Shown here: one piece after another, positions 42,226-50,761 of the stretch
Layout of the letters: each line of letters starts with the position of its first letter
Position numbering within the stretch: position 1 is the first letter of the stretch
Source of the DNA: Nguyenibacter vanlangensis
GTDB taxonomy: Bacteria > Pseudomonadota > Alphaproteobacteria > Acetobacterales > Acetobacteraceae
Length of the DNA stretch: 64,000 nt
NCBI RefSeq assembly: GCF_038719015.1
Contig: NZ_CP152276.1
Span: 1,746,001 to 1,810,000, forward strand
Reading direction: 5' to 3'
Notes under the pieces: model-generated
What the model was told of the DNA's origin: nothing
The model's database searches: none
What the model saw: only the letters and a program-made list of their open reading frames with translations
Translations under genes and position numbers: made by a program

Positions 42226-43041
42226 TTAGGGCTCGACCGGCAAGCACGCCGGCAAGCTATTGAGCAGCGATATCGGCGGTTTATTGCCGATGGCACTGTG
42301 TGGGCGGACCTCGTTGTAGTCCTGACGCCAAGCCTCCATTTTTGCCCGGGCGTCGTCAAGGCTCATGAACCAGTGCGTGTTCAGGCACTCAGCCCGGAAT
42401 TTCCCGTTGAAGGACTCGATAAAGCTGTTGTCGGTCGGTTTGCCGGGGCGGGAGAAGTCGAGCACGACCCCCTTCTGATACGCCCAGAGATCCAGATCCC
42501 GGCTGACGAACTCCGTGCCCTGGTCGACCCGGATGCTTTTTGGGTAACCCATCTGCGCACAGATCCGCTCCAGCGTCTGGACGACATCCTCGCCACGATA
42601 GCTGAACCGTGGATCGGTCGCCGGCGAGAAGCGGGAGAAAGTGTCGATCGCCGTCAGGATCCTGATCTTGCGGCCCGTCGCTAGCTGGTCGTGCACGAAA
42701 TCCATGGCCCAGGTGTCGTTATTATGGGCGGCCGGACGGCGATCCTCGCGCACCTTCGCCTTGACCCGGCGCCTGGGCACCTTGTTGCGTAACTGCAAGC
42801 CCAACTCCTTGTAAAGCCGATAGATCCGCTTCGGATTGACCGCCCAGCCATCGCGTTTCAACAGGACATGAACGCGCCGATAGCCATAGCGAACGCGCGT
42901 TTCACAGATCTCGCGGATCTTCTGTGTCAGTTCGGCCTGCGTGCCACGCTTCGACTTGTAGACATAGAGCGAGCGGTCGATCCGCAGCACCGCGCAGGCG
43001 CGTCGTGTCGAGACTTTCCAGTCGCCCTGCAGCATGTCCAC
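42226..43041 (-). CDS. IS407-group transposase orfB
   Basis: The integrase-core part of the transposase, 271 residues from the first ATG. The in vivo product is most likely an orfAB fusion, because the frame continues upstream into orfA through the slippery AAAAAAG at 43071-43077 (-1 frameshift). Catalytic residues are present: Asp in NDTWAMDFVHDQLATGRKIR, Asp in SIRVDQGTEFVSRDLD, and Glu in NSFIESFNGKFRAECLN. The N-terminal part YGYRRVHVLLKRDGWAVNPK is the usual helix-turn-helix region. Confidence 0.9.
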   Translation of the reverse strand: MDMLQGDWKVSTRRACAVLRIDRSLYVYKSKRGTQAELTQKIREICETRVRYGYRRVHVLLKRDGWAVNPKRIYRLYKELGLQLRNKVPRRRVKAKVREDRRPAAHNNDTWAMDFVHDQLATGRKIRILTAIDTFSRFSPATDPRFSYRGEDVVQTLERICAQMGYPKSIRVDQGTEFVSRDLDLWAYQKGVVLDFSRPGKPTDNSFIESFNGKFRAECLNTHWFMSLDDARAKMEAWRQDYNEVRPHSAIGNKPPISLLNSLPACLPVEP

Positions 43042-43064
43042 GAGTTCGCGTTTGCGCGCAGGCC

Positions 43065-43331
43065 TTAAAGCTTTTTTGACAGCACGTCCTGCAGCATCGC
43101 CTTATCAAGCGACAGGTCCGCCACGATCCGCTTCAGCTTGGCGTTTTCCTCTTCAAGCACCCGCAGCCGCTTCATCTCGGACGGCATCAGACCCGCATAT
43201 TTCTTCCGCCAATTGTAGAACGTCGCATCCGAAATACCCGCCTTGCGGCAGACCTCGGCGACCGACGCTCCCCCTTCGGCCTGCTTCAGAACAAACGCGA
43301 TCTGCGCCTCGGTGAACTTCGATGCCTTCAT
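43065..43331 (-). CDS. IS407-group transposase orfA
   Basis: An 88-residue HTH_Tnp_1 protein: KFTEAQIAFVLKQAEGGASV, AEVCRKAGISDATFYNWRKK, then the coiled-coil zipper LRVLEEENAKLKRIVADLSL. It ends DVLSKKL, with the stop just after the A6G slippery heptamer at 43071-43077 where ribosomes can move into orfB. It binds the terminal repeats as part of the fusion transposase. Confidence 0.92.
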   Translation of the reverse strand: MKASKFTEAQIAFVLKQAEGGASVAEVCRKAGISDATFYNWRKKYAGLMPSEMKRLRVLEEENAKLKRIVADLSLDKAMLQDVLSKKL

Positions 43332-43469
43332 GGAACTCTCCTCATCCCGAGCACGGGATCATAAGTGGAAAATTCCAACTCGAACTGGTCCAATTTTCGG
43401 GGAGCACGTCACTGAATACCTTTTCGCGTGTTTCCTATGTGTTTCCTGCGTGGGGATTTTGGGCAACAA

Positions 43470-43495
43470 AAAAGCCACCCTTATGGGTGGCTTTT
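43470..43495. terminator. Strong rho-independent terminator
   Basis: A perfect 11-bp stem AAAAGCCACCC (43470-43480) and GGGTGGCTTTT (43485-43495) with TTAT loop. A-rich and T-rich flanks make it functional on both strands. It lies 28 bp downstream of the tRNA-fMet 3' stub in that stub's direction, as a native tRNA terminator would. Confidence 0.85.
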
Positions 43496-43522
43496 CCTGT
43501 GTCTTTTCAGACGGTTAGTTTA

Positions 43523-43536
43523 TGGTTGCGGGGGCA
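43523..43536 (-). pseudogene. 3'-end stub of an initiator tRNA (tRNA-fMet), possible attachment-site scar
   Basis: On the minus strand these 14 bases read TGCCCCCGCAACCA, which to my knowledge is exactly how alphaproteobacterial initiator tRNA genes end, acceptor stem plus CCA. The bases that should precede it (T arm) are absent. A strong terminator follows, as after a real tRNA. Integrases often target tRNA 3' ends and leave such stubs at one junction. A 14-base match is short, so this remains a hypothesis. Confidence 0.5.
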
Positions 43537-43678
43537 CGGTCTGGCCGATACCAACATTCGTTGGAGATTGCGATCTGATACCTACTCCAGTTTAATTATC
43601 GACGAACGGATCGCTTGCCTGAATGTCAGCCATAATATTCTTTCCAAATATTTCGACCATTTGTTCTGACCGACCCGC

Positions 43679-44491
43679 CTAAAACCCCTTTCCCACCATA
43701 CGACCGACAGGGGCAAGGTGAGAGCCTGCGATCAATCGCAGGGACCCATCGAATGCCGATTGATGCCGCAAGGCGCCATATCGTGCATCCCAAACACCGT
43801 CCTCTAGATCACACGTCAGGCGTGCAACGAACGCCGCTTCGGCATCCGGTGCGACGAAACTCCACGCCGAATTGGCCCGGCGCGCACCAGGATCGAGCAG
43901 CATCTCCGGCCGGCCATAATACGCTTCGCTAAATCCATCCGTGCAATCGAACGGGATCGGCACGGAGATGATCTGTGTATTCGGCCCTAGCCCGGCCGCG
44001 AGCATGTCTATATTCGGGTAACGTCGGGCTTCGACCGCGATCATGTCCGGTGCATACGCCGCCAGCCAGGACCGATGCAGCACGGCCGGGTCGCAGGTCA
44101 GGATCATCGCCGGTCCACACGTGACACGCCGCATTTCCGCGAGCCCGGCGCGCAGATCCCGCCATTGATGCACGGTGAAGGTCGCTATGCTGGCGTCGAA
44201 CGTGCCATCGGCAAAGGGCAGCGCCTCGGCCACAGCGTCGATTGCGACTGGCAGGTCGGCCGGCCGCTGTGCGCGCATGGCGGCGGACGGTTCCACCGCC
44301 GTCACGGATCGATCCCGCGGCTCGTAAGAGCCGGCGCCCGCACCGATATTCAGGACGGTCCGCGCATCGCCCAATGCCCGTTCGATATAGGCCGCGATAC
44401 GCGGGTCCGGCTGGCGATAGGCCGTATAGTGCGTCCCGATGACACCGTAATTCGCATCCCCCGCGCTGCCGTCTTCATGCCGACCCGACAT
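43679..44491 (-). CDS. SAM-dependent methyltransferase (class I)
   Basis: A 270-residue Methyltransf_11-type enzyme. Motif I is VLNIGAGAGSYEP, motif II acid is VTAVEPSAAMRAQ, then EALPFADGTFDASIATFTVH and a post-motif LAEMRRVTCGPAMILTCDP. The cytoplasmic enzyme transfers a methyl group from S-adenosylmethionine to an unknown small molecule. Start 44491 follows a purine-rich GGGAGGG region; the frame is open 5 codons further. It is divergent from a LysR regulator across 109 bp, the usual layout for a LysR target. Confidence 0.9.
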   Translation of the reverse strand: MSGRHEDGSAGDANYGVIGTHYTAYRQPDPRIAAYIERALGDARTVLNIGAGAGSYEPRDRSVTAVEPSAAMRAQRPADLPVAIDAVAEALPFADGTFDASIATFTVHQWRDLRAGLAEMRRVTCGPAMILTCDPAVLHRSWLAAYAPDMIAVEARRYPNIDMLAAGLGPNTQIISVPIPFDCTDGFSEAYYGRPEMLLDPGARRANSAWSFVAPDAEAAFVARLTCDLEDGVWDARYGALRHQSAFDGSLRLIAGSHLAPVGRMVGKGF

Positions 44492-44600
44492 CCTTTTCCC
44501 TCCCACACTATCTGATGCACAGGATGTGACTTACATTTGTGAGCAAGGATCGATTAGATGGAAAGTGTTCACAGGATCTGTCAACTTTTCTCACAGGACG

Positions 44601-45506
44601 ATGCGCAAACTTCCTCCTCTCTCCGCCCTTCGGGTCTTCGAGGTCGCCGCCCGCACACGCAGCTATGTCGAAGCCGGCGCGGAACTCGGCCTGACGCACG
44701 GCGCGGTCAGCCGACAGGTCGCGGCGCTGGAAACGTGGCTCGGTCAGCGCCTGTTCGTGCGGGTCGGTCGGCGGATGGTGGCCACGCAGGCGGCCCGGGC
44801 GTTCGCTACCGAGATCAGCCGGTCGTTCGACCGTGTCATGACGGCCGCCGAGGCGTGCGGTCGTCCATCGGGCCGCCGGGTGTTGCGCGTCAGTGCGCCA
44901 ACGACCTTCGCCATGCGTCGGTTGATCCCCCGCCTCGATCACTTCCACGCTGCATGGCCCGATATCGAGATCAGCGTCACGACCGTCACCACATTGCATG
45001 AAGAACTCCGAGCCGGCTTCGATGTCGCCATCCGGCGCGGCTCCGGTGCTTTGGGCGAGGAAGCGTGGCCGCAGCATCATGCCGTTCCGATCCTGGCCGA
45101 ATATGACACGCTGATCGCAAGTCCTGCGTTCCTCGCGGAGCACGCCATCCGCGTGCCCCACGATATTCTGGACAAACCGCTGATTGCCACGGAAACGCGC
45201 CCACGCGACTGGGCGGACTGGCTGAGCGCCGCCGGTCTGCCACATCCGGTCGGCCGGCGGCGCGTGTTTGATCATTTCTTCATCTCGCTTCAGTCCGTCA
45301 CGGACGGCCTTGGCCTGGGTATGGGCGCGTTTCCGCTGATCGCGCGTGAGGTGGCATTGGGGCGGCTGGCGACGCCATTTCCCGATATCAGGGTGCCGAG
45401 ACGCGGCTATGTGGCGCTCGTACCTTTCGATGCTGACAAATCCCCCGCCCTAACGGGTTTCGTCGACTGGCTTGTCGCGGAGGGGGGCGCGCCATACGGT
45501 ACGTGA
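44601..45506 (+). CDS. LysR-family regulator (GcvA-like)
   Basis: A 301-residue LysR protein of the GcvA type. The HTH reads RKLPPLSALRVFEVAARTRS, then AGAELGLTHGAVSRQVAALE with FVRVGRRMVATQAARAF. The effector domain follows (RVLRVSAPTTFAMRRLIPRL, DVAIRRG, DGLGLGMGAFPLI). Start 44601 was chosen at MRKLPPLSAL; the track-length frame begins 25 codons earlier with no homology. It probably controls the divergent methyltransferase and perhaps the convergent EamA transporter. Confidence 0.9.
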   Translation: MRKLPPLSALRVFEVAARTRSYVEAGAELGLTHGAVSRQVAALETWLGQRLFVRVGRRMVATQAARAFATEISRSFDRVMTAAEACGRPSGRRVLRVSAPTTFAMRRLIPRLDHFHAAWPDIEISVTTVTTLHEELRAGFDVAIRRGSGALGEEAWPQHHAVPILAEYDTLIASPAFLAEHAIRVPHDILDKPLIATETRPRDWADWLSAAGLPHPVGRRRVFDHFFISLQSVTDGLGLGMGAFPLIAREVALGRLATPFPDIRVPRRGYVALVPFDADKSPALTGFVDWLVAEGGAPYGT

Positions 45507-45508
45507 TG

Positions 45509-46345
45509 TCAGGCCAAACGGAGAACCACGGCGCCCGCGACAATGCATCCCGTTGCAATCACGCGGCGAGGACTAACGCGCTCGCCAAGGAACAGGATGG
45601 CGATCAGCGTCCCGAAAGCGATCGAGCATTCCCGTGCGGCCGACACGACGGCAATCGGCACGCGCGTTATGGCCCACAGCGCGATACCGTAGGACAGTGC
45701 GCTGCCCGCGCCGCCGAACACACCGCGCCAGAAACTTTGAGCCAGGCGCTTCGCGAAAAGACGGCCTCGGTTTGCAACATTCCAGCCTAGTAGCGCCACA
45801 CCAGTCAGCAGGAAGACCCAGAGCGCATAGCCGGCGGGCGCATGGGACAGGCGGACGCCCGCCCCGTCGGTAGCAGAATAAAAGGCGATCGCCAGGGCGT
45901 TGGCCAAGGCGTAAGCTAGCCCCCTGCCACTCCAACCGTGATGGCGCGCAAGGACAAGGCTCCCAACGCCGAAACTGATGATGGCCATCCCCACCCATGC
46001 GAAGGGCGGTACCGGATCGTGCAGCCAGACGATCGCTACCAGAGCGGTCAAGAGGGGCGCTGCTCCCCGCATCAAGGGATAGACCTGCGTCATGTCCGCT
46101 TCGTGATAGGCACGCGCGGTCAGCATGTAGGAGACGATATGAATGACCATCGACACCACGAGGAACGGCCAGCTTGCCACCTGGGGCTGGACCAGGAACG
46201 GCAACACACAGGCCGCCACCAACGCCGCACCGCCTGAGACGGCGATCGTGGTAATGATGCGGTCGCCCGCACCACGGATCAGGGCGTTCCATGTCGCGTG
46301 CAGTGCCGCACCGCACATCAGCAGAAAGAACACGTAAGACGGCAT
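45509..46345 (-). CDS. EamA/DMT-family transporter
   Basis: A 278-residue membrane protein with about 10 helices and two EamA halves. Patterns include ALHATWNALIRGAGDRIITT, EADMTQVYPLMRGAAPLLTA, and, in the second half, RECSIAFGTLIAILFLGERV. DMT proteins export metabolites or amino acids. It is convergent with the LysR gene, the stops being only 2 bp apart. Start 46345 is the ATG nearest the first helix; another ATG lies 9 codons upstream. Confidence 0.88.
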   Translation of the reverse strand: MPSYVFFLLMCGAALHATWNALIRGAGDRIITTIAVSGGAALVAACVLPFLVQPQVASWPFLVVSMVIHIVSYMLTARAYHEADMTQVYPLMRGAAPLLTALVAIVWLHDPVPPFAWVGMAIISFGVGSLVLARHHGWSGRGLAYALANALAIAFYSATDGAGVRLSHAPAGYALWVFLLTGVALLGWNVANRGRLFAKRLAQSFWRGVFGGAGSALSYGIALWAITRVPIAVVSAARECSIAFGTLIAILFLGERVSPRRVIATGCIVAGAVVLRLA

Positions 46346-46567
46346 CGAAGTTGATCTATCCTTTCGATGCATGGTCTTAGGGCACCGCGCGGCACTCACC
46401 CTCAACCCTACGAAAAAAGACGCGCATTGCCGCCTGAGCTGCGCTAGGCAAATATCATGCCATAAGGAGGGTGAGACTCCACCACATCATTTTCTTACCG
46501 CGCACCCCCTGCAAAGTGCCATTCAGATGCCAGCAGACGTCGCTTACCCCCTAACCCGCCGCCCCAT

Positions 46568-47002
46568 TTATGTCCCCGTATCCGCGTCCCTCCGCCCTAC
46601 GACATCTCTTACCCGCTCATTGAGAAACCGGTGTCCCTTCGCCAGCCGCCGGACCAGCACCTTGTTGAATTGGGCATACATATCTGCCGCCCGGTCCCTG
46701 GCGGCTTCGTTCTCGTTCGCCGGGATGGGAAGCTGGCGCATCATCCAGGCATGGGTATAGAGCGCGAACGCCTCGCCCAGCACGGCAACGGCCTCGTCCA
46801 CATCGTCGATCCGCCGCCCGAGCCGGTCCAGACGCTTCGACAGTGCCGCATCCCGGCGTCCATCGTCCTCGCCGGACACGAGCGACAGCACCGCCGCCTC
46901 GATCACCGCCGATTTCGACACCTTCCGGCGCTCGGCCAGCGCCTCGACCTGCTTCAGCAGGCCCGGCTCGAAATACACGTTCATCCGCTGCCGTCTGGTC
47001 AT
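46568..47002 (-). CDS. Ribbon-helix-helix (CopG-type) mobilisation accessory protein
   Basis: A 144-residue protein. Residues 1-45 look like a CopG/RHH DNA-binding domain (RQRMNVYFEPGLLKQVEALA, then ERRKVSKSAVIEAAVLSLVS). The remainder is helical. It lies 164 bp downstream of the relaxase on the same strand; in many mobile elements such small RHH proteins bind oriT and help the relaxase or act as its repressor. AGGAG precedes the start by 8 bases. Role by context only. Confidence 0.78.
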   Translation of the reverse strand: MTRRQRMNVYFEPGLLKQVEALAERRKVSKSAVIEAAVLSLVSGEDDGRRDAALSKRLDRLGRRIDDVDEAVAVLGEAFALYTHAWMMRQLPIPANENEAARDRAADMYAQFNKVLVRRLAKGHRFLNERVRDVVGRRDADTGT

Positions 47003-47166
47003 CGCCGTGCTCCTCGTTTTTGGAGGTCCGATGACAGAGTGCGCTGAAATTTTCGCGGCGCAAGTCCCTGATTGGTCAGCATAGTACAGGGGCGTAGCCT
47101 GGCGTAGAATTGGCGGTTCCTGTCGGTTTTTGTCTGCATTCCGCAACGACTCGTGATGGTTTCCCG

Positions 47167-49278
47167 CTACAAGCCAAGTCCCCTGCCCCGACCCAGTTCC
47201 CAGGAGATGCCGCCATGCTCGTCCATGGAGATCGCCATCTCCTTCTGGCGCTGTCTGCCGATCTCCGGTCGCCAGGGCACCAGCGAGAATTCATGGCCGC
47301 TCTCCAGCACCGCGAAGCGCCCGCTGGCCAGATCGATCGGACCTTTCATCGTGCCCTGGATGGTCTCGAAGCGATCGAGGGGGCGCCACAGCTTCTCCCG
47401 CTTTTCGGCCATGGCCTGCCCGACCCGTTCCACCTCCCGCCCTTCCAGCGTCACCAGCAGGTTCTTCCGATAGCGCACCATGCCCTCCGGGGTCAGGCTG
47501 GCGTCCCCACGGTCGATCAGGGCCTTTTGCCGTCTGGCCAGGGCATCACCGACCTCGCCCCCGAACCCGGCCTCCACCCGATCGCCGTCGCGACCGGCCC
47601 CGGCCACCAGACGCCGGTCGAGCCAGGTCGCGCCATCGGAGCCGATCTGCGCCTCCAGATCGAAGGCGGACAGCAGCCGCACCGTCGCCTTCGGGGCACG
47701 CGCGGCATCATAGGCGAGAACCTTCTGCTGGAAATCTTCCGGAATGCGCCAGCGGTCGGCCTCCAGCCGCTCCACGATCCCCGCCCGGCGTAACGCCTCC
47801 AGACGGCGGACATAGCCTTTGATCAGGTCTTCCGGCGTGCCTTTGAGGCTCCAGCGGTCGAGCTGCATCTGCTCCAGATGGGCGGAAGGGCGATAGATCC
47901 CGTTCTCGGTATGCGCGAGGATCGCCCGATCGGACGGGCGCGGCTTGTCGGGGACCGGAGCGGCGGCGATCTCCACGATCGCGCCAGCGGGGATGTCCTC
48001 CATCTGGGCCGGATCGAAGCCGCGCAGGTGATGCACCCGCCCGTCGAGGCCATCGACCACCAGCGACAGGTTTTCCCCGAGTTCATCGGTCAGGTGCCGG
48101 TCCACCAACCTCCCCGCCACCGGCCGCTCCGGGGCCTCGCTATGGAAGCGGAAATGCCCAGGATCGCGTGTCGGCGCTGTTCCGTTGTCGCGCGCCTTCA
48201 GGGCACGGTGCATCTGCTTCGTGATGTCGTCGCGCTCGCCCAAATTCCCCAGACGCTCTTCCAGCCGCTCCTCGAGCGTCCACCGCCCCGGCGCTGTCTG
48301 GTTCGCCAGCCCCATGCGTTCCAGCTTCGCGAGGCGCGACAGGCGCAGCCGCCGATCAACCAGATCGGAGGCTGGCGTCTCGATACCGGGGCGCATGTCG
48401 AGGCTTCCATCCCGCGCCTGCGCCAGCAGGGCACGGTCGATGCGGGTGAAGCGGTCACGGTCGATCTCGCTCTCCAGCTTCTGCCGCTGCTCGATCTCGG
48501 ACACGGGGCCGAGTTCCAGCGTCACGAACTCGGAGGCGCGTTCGCGGAGGCCGTGGGTGATGTAGCTGCCATCGATGACAAGGTCTTTGCCCTGGTCGTC
48601 GCGGCCATTGACCACGACATGGACATGGGGATGGGCGGTGTTGAAATGGTTCACCGCCACCCAGTCCAGCCGTGTGCCGAGATCGGCTTCCATCTGCGTC
48701 ATCAGGTCGCGCGTGAAGTCCGTGAGGTCATCCATCCGTTCGGCGTCTTCCGGTGAGACGATGAACCTGAACTGATGCCGGTCGTCCGCGCCGCGTTCGA
48801 GGAAGGCTTTCGCATCGGTGTGGTCGGTTTCCGGGCCATACAGGACGCCACGCTCGCCGTCGCGGGACGTGCCATCGCGCTGGATGTAGCGCAGGTGGGC
48901 GGCGGCCCCGCCTCCCTTTCCGGCCTGACGCGCGACACGCGCCTTCACGGTCACACGCCGGGCACCAGACACCTGATGCCGCCAACCCACGATCCCGCGT
49001 GCCCTGACGAAGGACGCACCCCGCCCGCGACCGACGCCACGGTAGGACGCGGAACGCGACGCGCTCCTCGCGCAAGAGGACGCGCCAGAGCCGGAAGATG
49101 AGCGGCGGCCATTGCCGCCGCTCGACCCGCTGCCTCCCCTCTTAGCGGGGGACGGGGATTGCCTGCGGACCTGCGTACGAACCGCAGCCAGGAAGTCGGC
49201 GCGACCGCGCGCGGCCCCGCCCTTCGAGCGGATGCGTCCAACTCTGGGACGGAACGCGGTGTCGTCATCCTGCGCCAT
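47167..49278 (-). CDS. VirD2-type relaxase with DUF3363
   Basis: A 703-residue relaxase. Residues about 105-235 form the nickase core, including a Tyr in HLRYIQRDG, VSPEDAERMDDLTDFTRDLM, and the metal triad His216-His218-His220 (NTAHPHVHVVVNG). The remaining two thirds is DUF3363. The first 100 residues are unusually rich in Ser, Gly and Arg, a flexible basic leader. It nicks oriT and stays bound to the 5' end for conjugative transfer. A candidate oriT lies 160-200 bp upstream of its start. No coupling protein or mating-pair genes are visible nearby. Confidence 0.9.
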   Translation of the reverse strand: MAQDDDTAFRPRVGRIRSKGGAARGRADFLAAVRTQVRRQSPSPAKRGGSGSSGGNGRRSSSGSGASSCARSASRSASYRGVGRGRGASFVRARGIVGWRHQVSGARRVTVKARVARQAGKGGGAAAHLRYIQRDGTSRDGERGVLYGPETDHTDAKAFLERGADDRHQFRFIVSPEDAERMDDLTDFTRDLMTQMEADLGTRLDWVAVNHFNTAHPHVHVVVNGRDDQGKDLVIDGSYITHGLRERASEFVTLELGPVSEIEQRQKLESEIDRDRFTRIDRALLAQARDGSLDMRPGIETPASDLVDRRLRLSRLAKLERMGLANQTAPGRWTLEERLEERLGNLGERDDITKQMHRALKARDNGTAPTRDPGHFRFHSEAPERPVAGRLVDRHLTDELGENLSLVVDGLDGRVHHLRGFDPAQMEDIPAGAIVEIAAAPVPDKPRPSDRAILAHTENGIYRPSAHLEQMQLDRWSLKGTPEDLIKGYVRRLEALRRAGIVERLEADRWRIPEDFQQKVLAYDAARAPKATVRLLSAFDLEAQIGSDGATWLDRRLVAGAGRDGDRVEAGFGGEVGDALARRQKALIDRGDASLTPEGMVRYRKNLLVTLEGREVERVGQAMAEKREKLWRPLDRFETIQGTMKGPIDLASGRFAVLESGHEFSLVPWRPEIGRQRQKEMAISMDEHGGISWELGRGRGLGL

Positions 49279-49436
49279 GGCCAGACCTCGCGAAAATCGA
49301 GCTTTTCCGGGGACAGTGCCGTCAGAAAGGGCGGGAAACCCTCACTCCTGAAAAATGAAGTCTCAGACGATAGAAATCCATAGCTCCACTTAAACTTTCC
49401 CTAACCCCATGTGCAGACAGAGAAAACCGCAGGTCA

Positions 49437-49475
49437 GGACCGGCAGGAGTGCCGGTCCCTTTAATCTTGCCCTCA
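49437..49475. other. Candidate origin of transfer (oriT)
   Basis: A perfect 9-bp inverted repeat GGACCGGCA (49437-49445) and TGCCGGTCC (49450-49458) followed after about 5 bases by AATCTTGCCC (49463-49472). The latter resembles the MOBP/VirD2 nick consensus YATCYTG|Y, placing a nick after G49469. An inverted repeat just before the nick, close to the relaxase gene, is the classical oriT layout. The hairpin plus TTTAAT could instead be a simple terminator. Confidence 0.45.
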
Positions 49476-50006
49476 CGTTTTTTCCTCTTTCCGGCCTATA
49501 AACAGGATGTTTCCGTATTTCCTGCCCGTTCTGGAACTAGTGCTAGCCATTAGCAAAAACTACCACAGACTGCCTCCCGACACCACGCAAACGGGATGAC
49601 GCAACGCTGCTTCGCACCCGGCGTTCGACATGCCCAAGAGCCGTCGGCCCCATGCACCGGACACGATCAAAATCGACATTCGCACACGACATCGGACCGT
49701 CAAACTGGCGACGTTCTCGGCGACGATGACCAATCGGTCAGCCTGCGTTCGTCGTGCGTCTGGGCTGCCTGTTTCTCGCATGCGGAGGCTGTTCAGACTG
49801 CGGGAAAGTTCGTGTCACTCAACGCCGGAATCGTTCGTCGGAACGTGTCCCGAACACGTCCGAGAGCGATCCAGGATACACGCAGCGGCGCGAAGCGCCG
49901 CGTTGTCCCGGCACAAAACGGACGCAATAGGAGGGTGGGAAGGCGGGCCGGAAAGAGAAGGAAAAGGCACGGGCAAACGTCGGTAGGTTAGACGCGGACG
50001 GCGCCC
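49476..50006. other. Non-coding or undecided stretch upstream of the relaxase
   Basis: About 530 bp. Two overlapping plus-strand frames (49596-49991 and 49630-49986) of 118-131 codons are rich in Arg, Ser and His. I recognise no domain in either, and they disagree in frame. A second, poorer nick-like sequence TATTTCCTGCCCG occurs at 49516-49528. Confidence 0.4.
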
Positions 50007-50483
50007 TCACTGCAACGCGCGACGACGCAGCCATGCCCGATGCCGCGCTTTGGTGTAGGCAACGGGCTGTTGCCGCGCCTCCATGCGGTGATGCACGTGC
50101 CGCCAGTAATCAGGACTGACCTCGGTCGGGTCGATGTCCAACGCCTCCACCGCGTCGATCGCTTCCAGCACACGCTGGACGCGCGACCATGAACTCTGGA
50201 GCAGCAACACCTCGCCACCCGGCTGCACGCAGGGGACGGTCTGGTAGTCTTCGCTGGAGCCGACCGTGCGCACGATGTCGATGTGTGATTCAACCGTCCC
50301 GTAATCGTTGGCGGCCCAGCGGACGAAGGCGAATACGCTGCCGGAGCCAAAGCTGAGCAGGCGTCGCTGACGGTCGAGGATCGTGTCCGTGACCGGGCGG
50401 CCGAAGCGCAGCCAGCGTTCCAACCGCTTCTCGATCCAGGTCAGTTCGATCGTCGTGATCAGGCCGGACGGATCGTCGGTCAT
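50007..50483 (-). CDS. DUF2840 protein of conjugative elements
   Basis: A 158-residue protein matching DUF2840: TTIELTWIEKRLERWLRFGR, GSVFAFVRWAANDYGTVESH, PCVQPGGEVLLLQ, VERVLEAIDAVEAL-type segment and YWRHVHHRMEARQQPVAYTK. DUF2840 proteins are of unknown function and are found beside relaxase, ParA and signal-peptidase genes in alphaproteobacterial integrative elements. The start at 50483 has GAGGAA upstream; the frame is open another 59 codons with no homology. A member of the mobility module by context. Confidence 0.82.
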   Translation of the reverse strand: MTDDPSGLITTIELTWIEKRLERWLRFGRPVTDTILDRQRRLLSFGSGSVFAFVRWAANDYGTVESHIDIVRTVGSSEDYQTVPCVQPGGEVLLLQSSWSRVQRVLEAIDAVEALDIDPTEVSPDYWRHVHHRMEARQQPVAYTKARHRAWLRRRALQ

Positions 50484-50761
50484 TACGTCTGTTTCCTCTT
50501 CACGACTGCTCTCCGCCAGCACGGCCGTTGCCGGTAGGATGACGGCATCAGACTTCACTTTCACGCGCCAGCCTGCTGGCGCGTTCCGCTCGCGGCGCGG
50601 AGTGCTGCATCGTCTCGCTGTGAACGGAAACAGCAATAATGGTCGTCGCAATGGCGTCATAACAGACAGGAAGCCTACTCGATCCGACGAAAGCTTTCCC
50701 GCGCCCTCGGCTATCGCGTAGAGTGCGTTTCGGCGAAAAGCAATGACGGATCACGATAACG

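Larger units (their letters stand above)
42183..43406 (-). mobile_element. IS3-family insertion sequence, IS407-like group (second of two)
   Basis: About 1.22 kb with long imperfect inverted repeats beginning TGCTCCCCGA at both ends (42183-42192 and 43397-43406); the similarity extends about 40 bp inward. It carries orfA and orfB on the minus strand with a classic A6G slippery site. The four bases flanking each side (AAAG and CGTC) do not match, so no target duplication is visible. Its right end is 117 bp from a tRNA 3' stub. Confidence 0.85.

Noticed and set aside
49516..49528. TATTTCCTGCCCG as an IncP-type nick site
   Set aside because: One base too many against the RP4 consensus and no inverted repeat beside it; the site at 49463-49472 fits better.
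49596..49991. Two overlapping Arg-rich frames upstream of the relaxase, considered as a MobC-like protein
   Set aside because: Neither shows a ribbon-helix-helix pattern or a good ribosome binding site, and the frames compete; left as undecided sequence.
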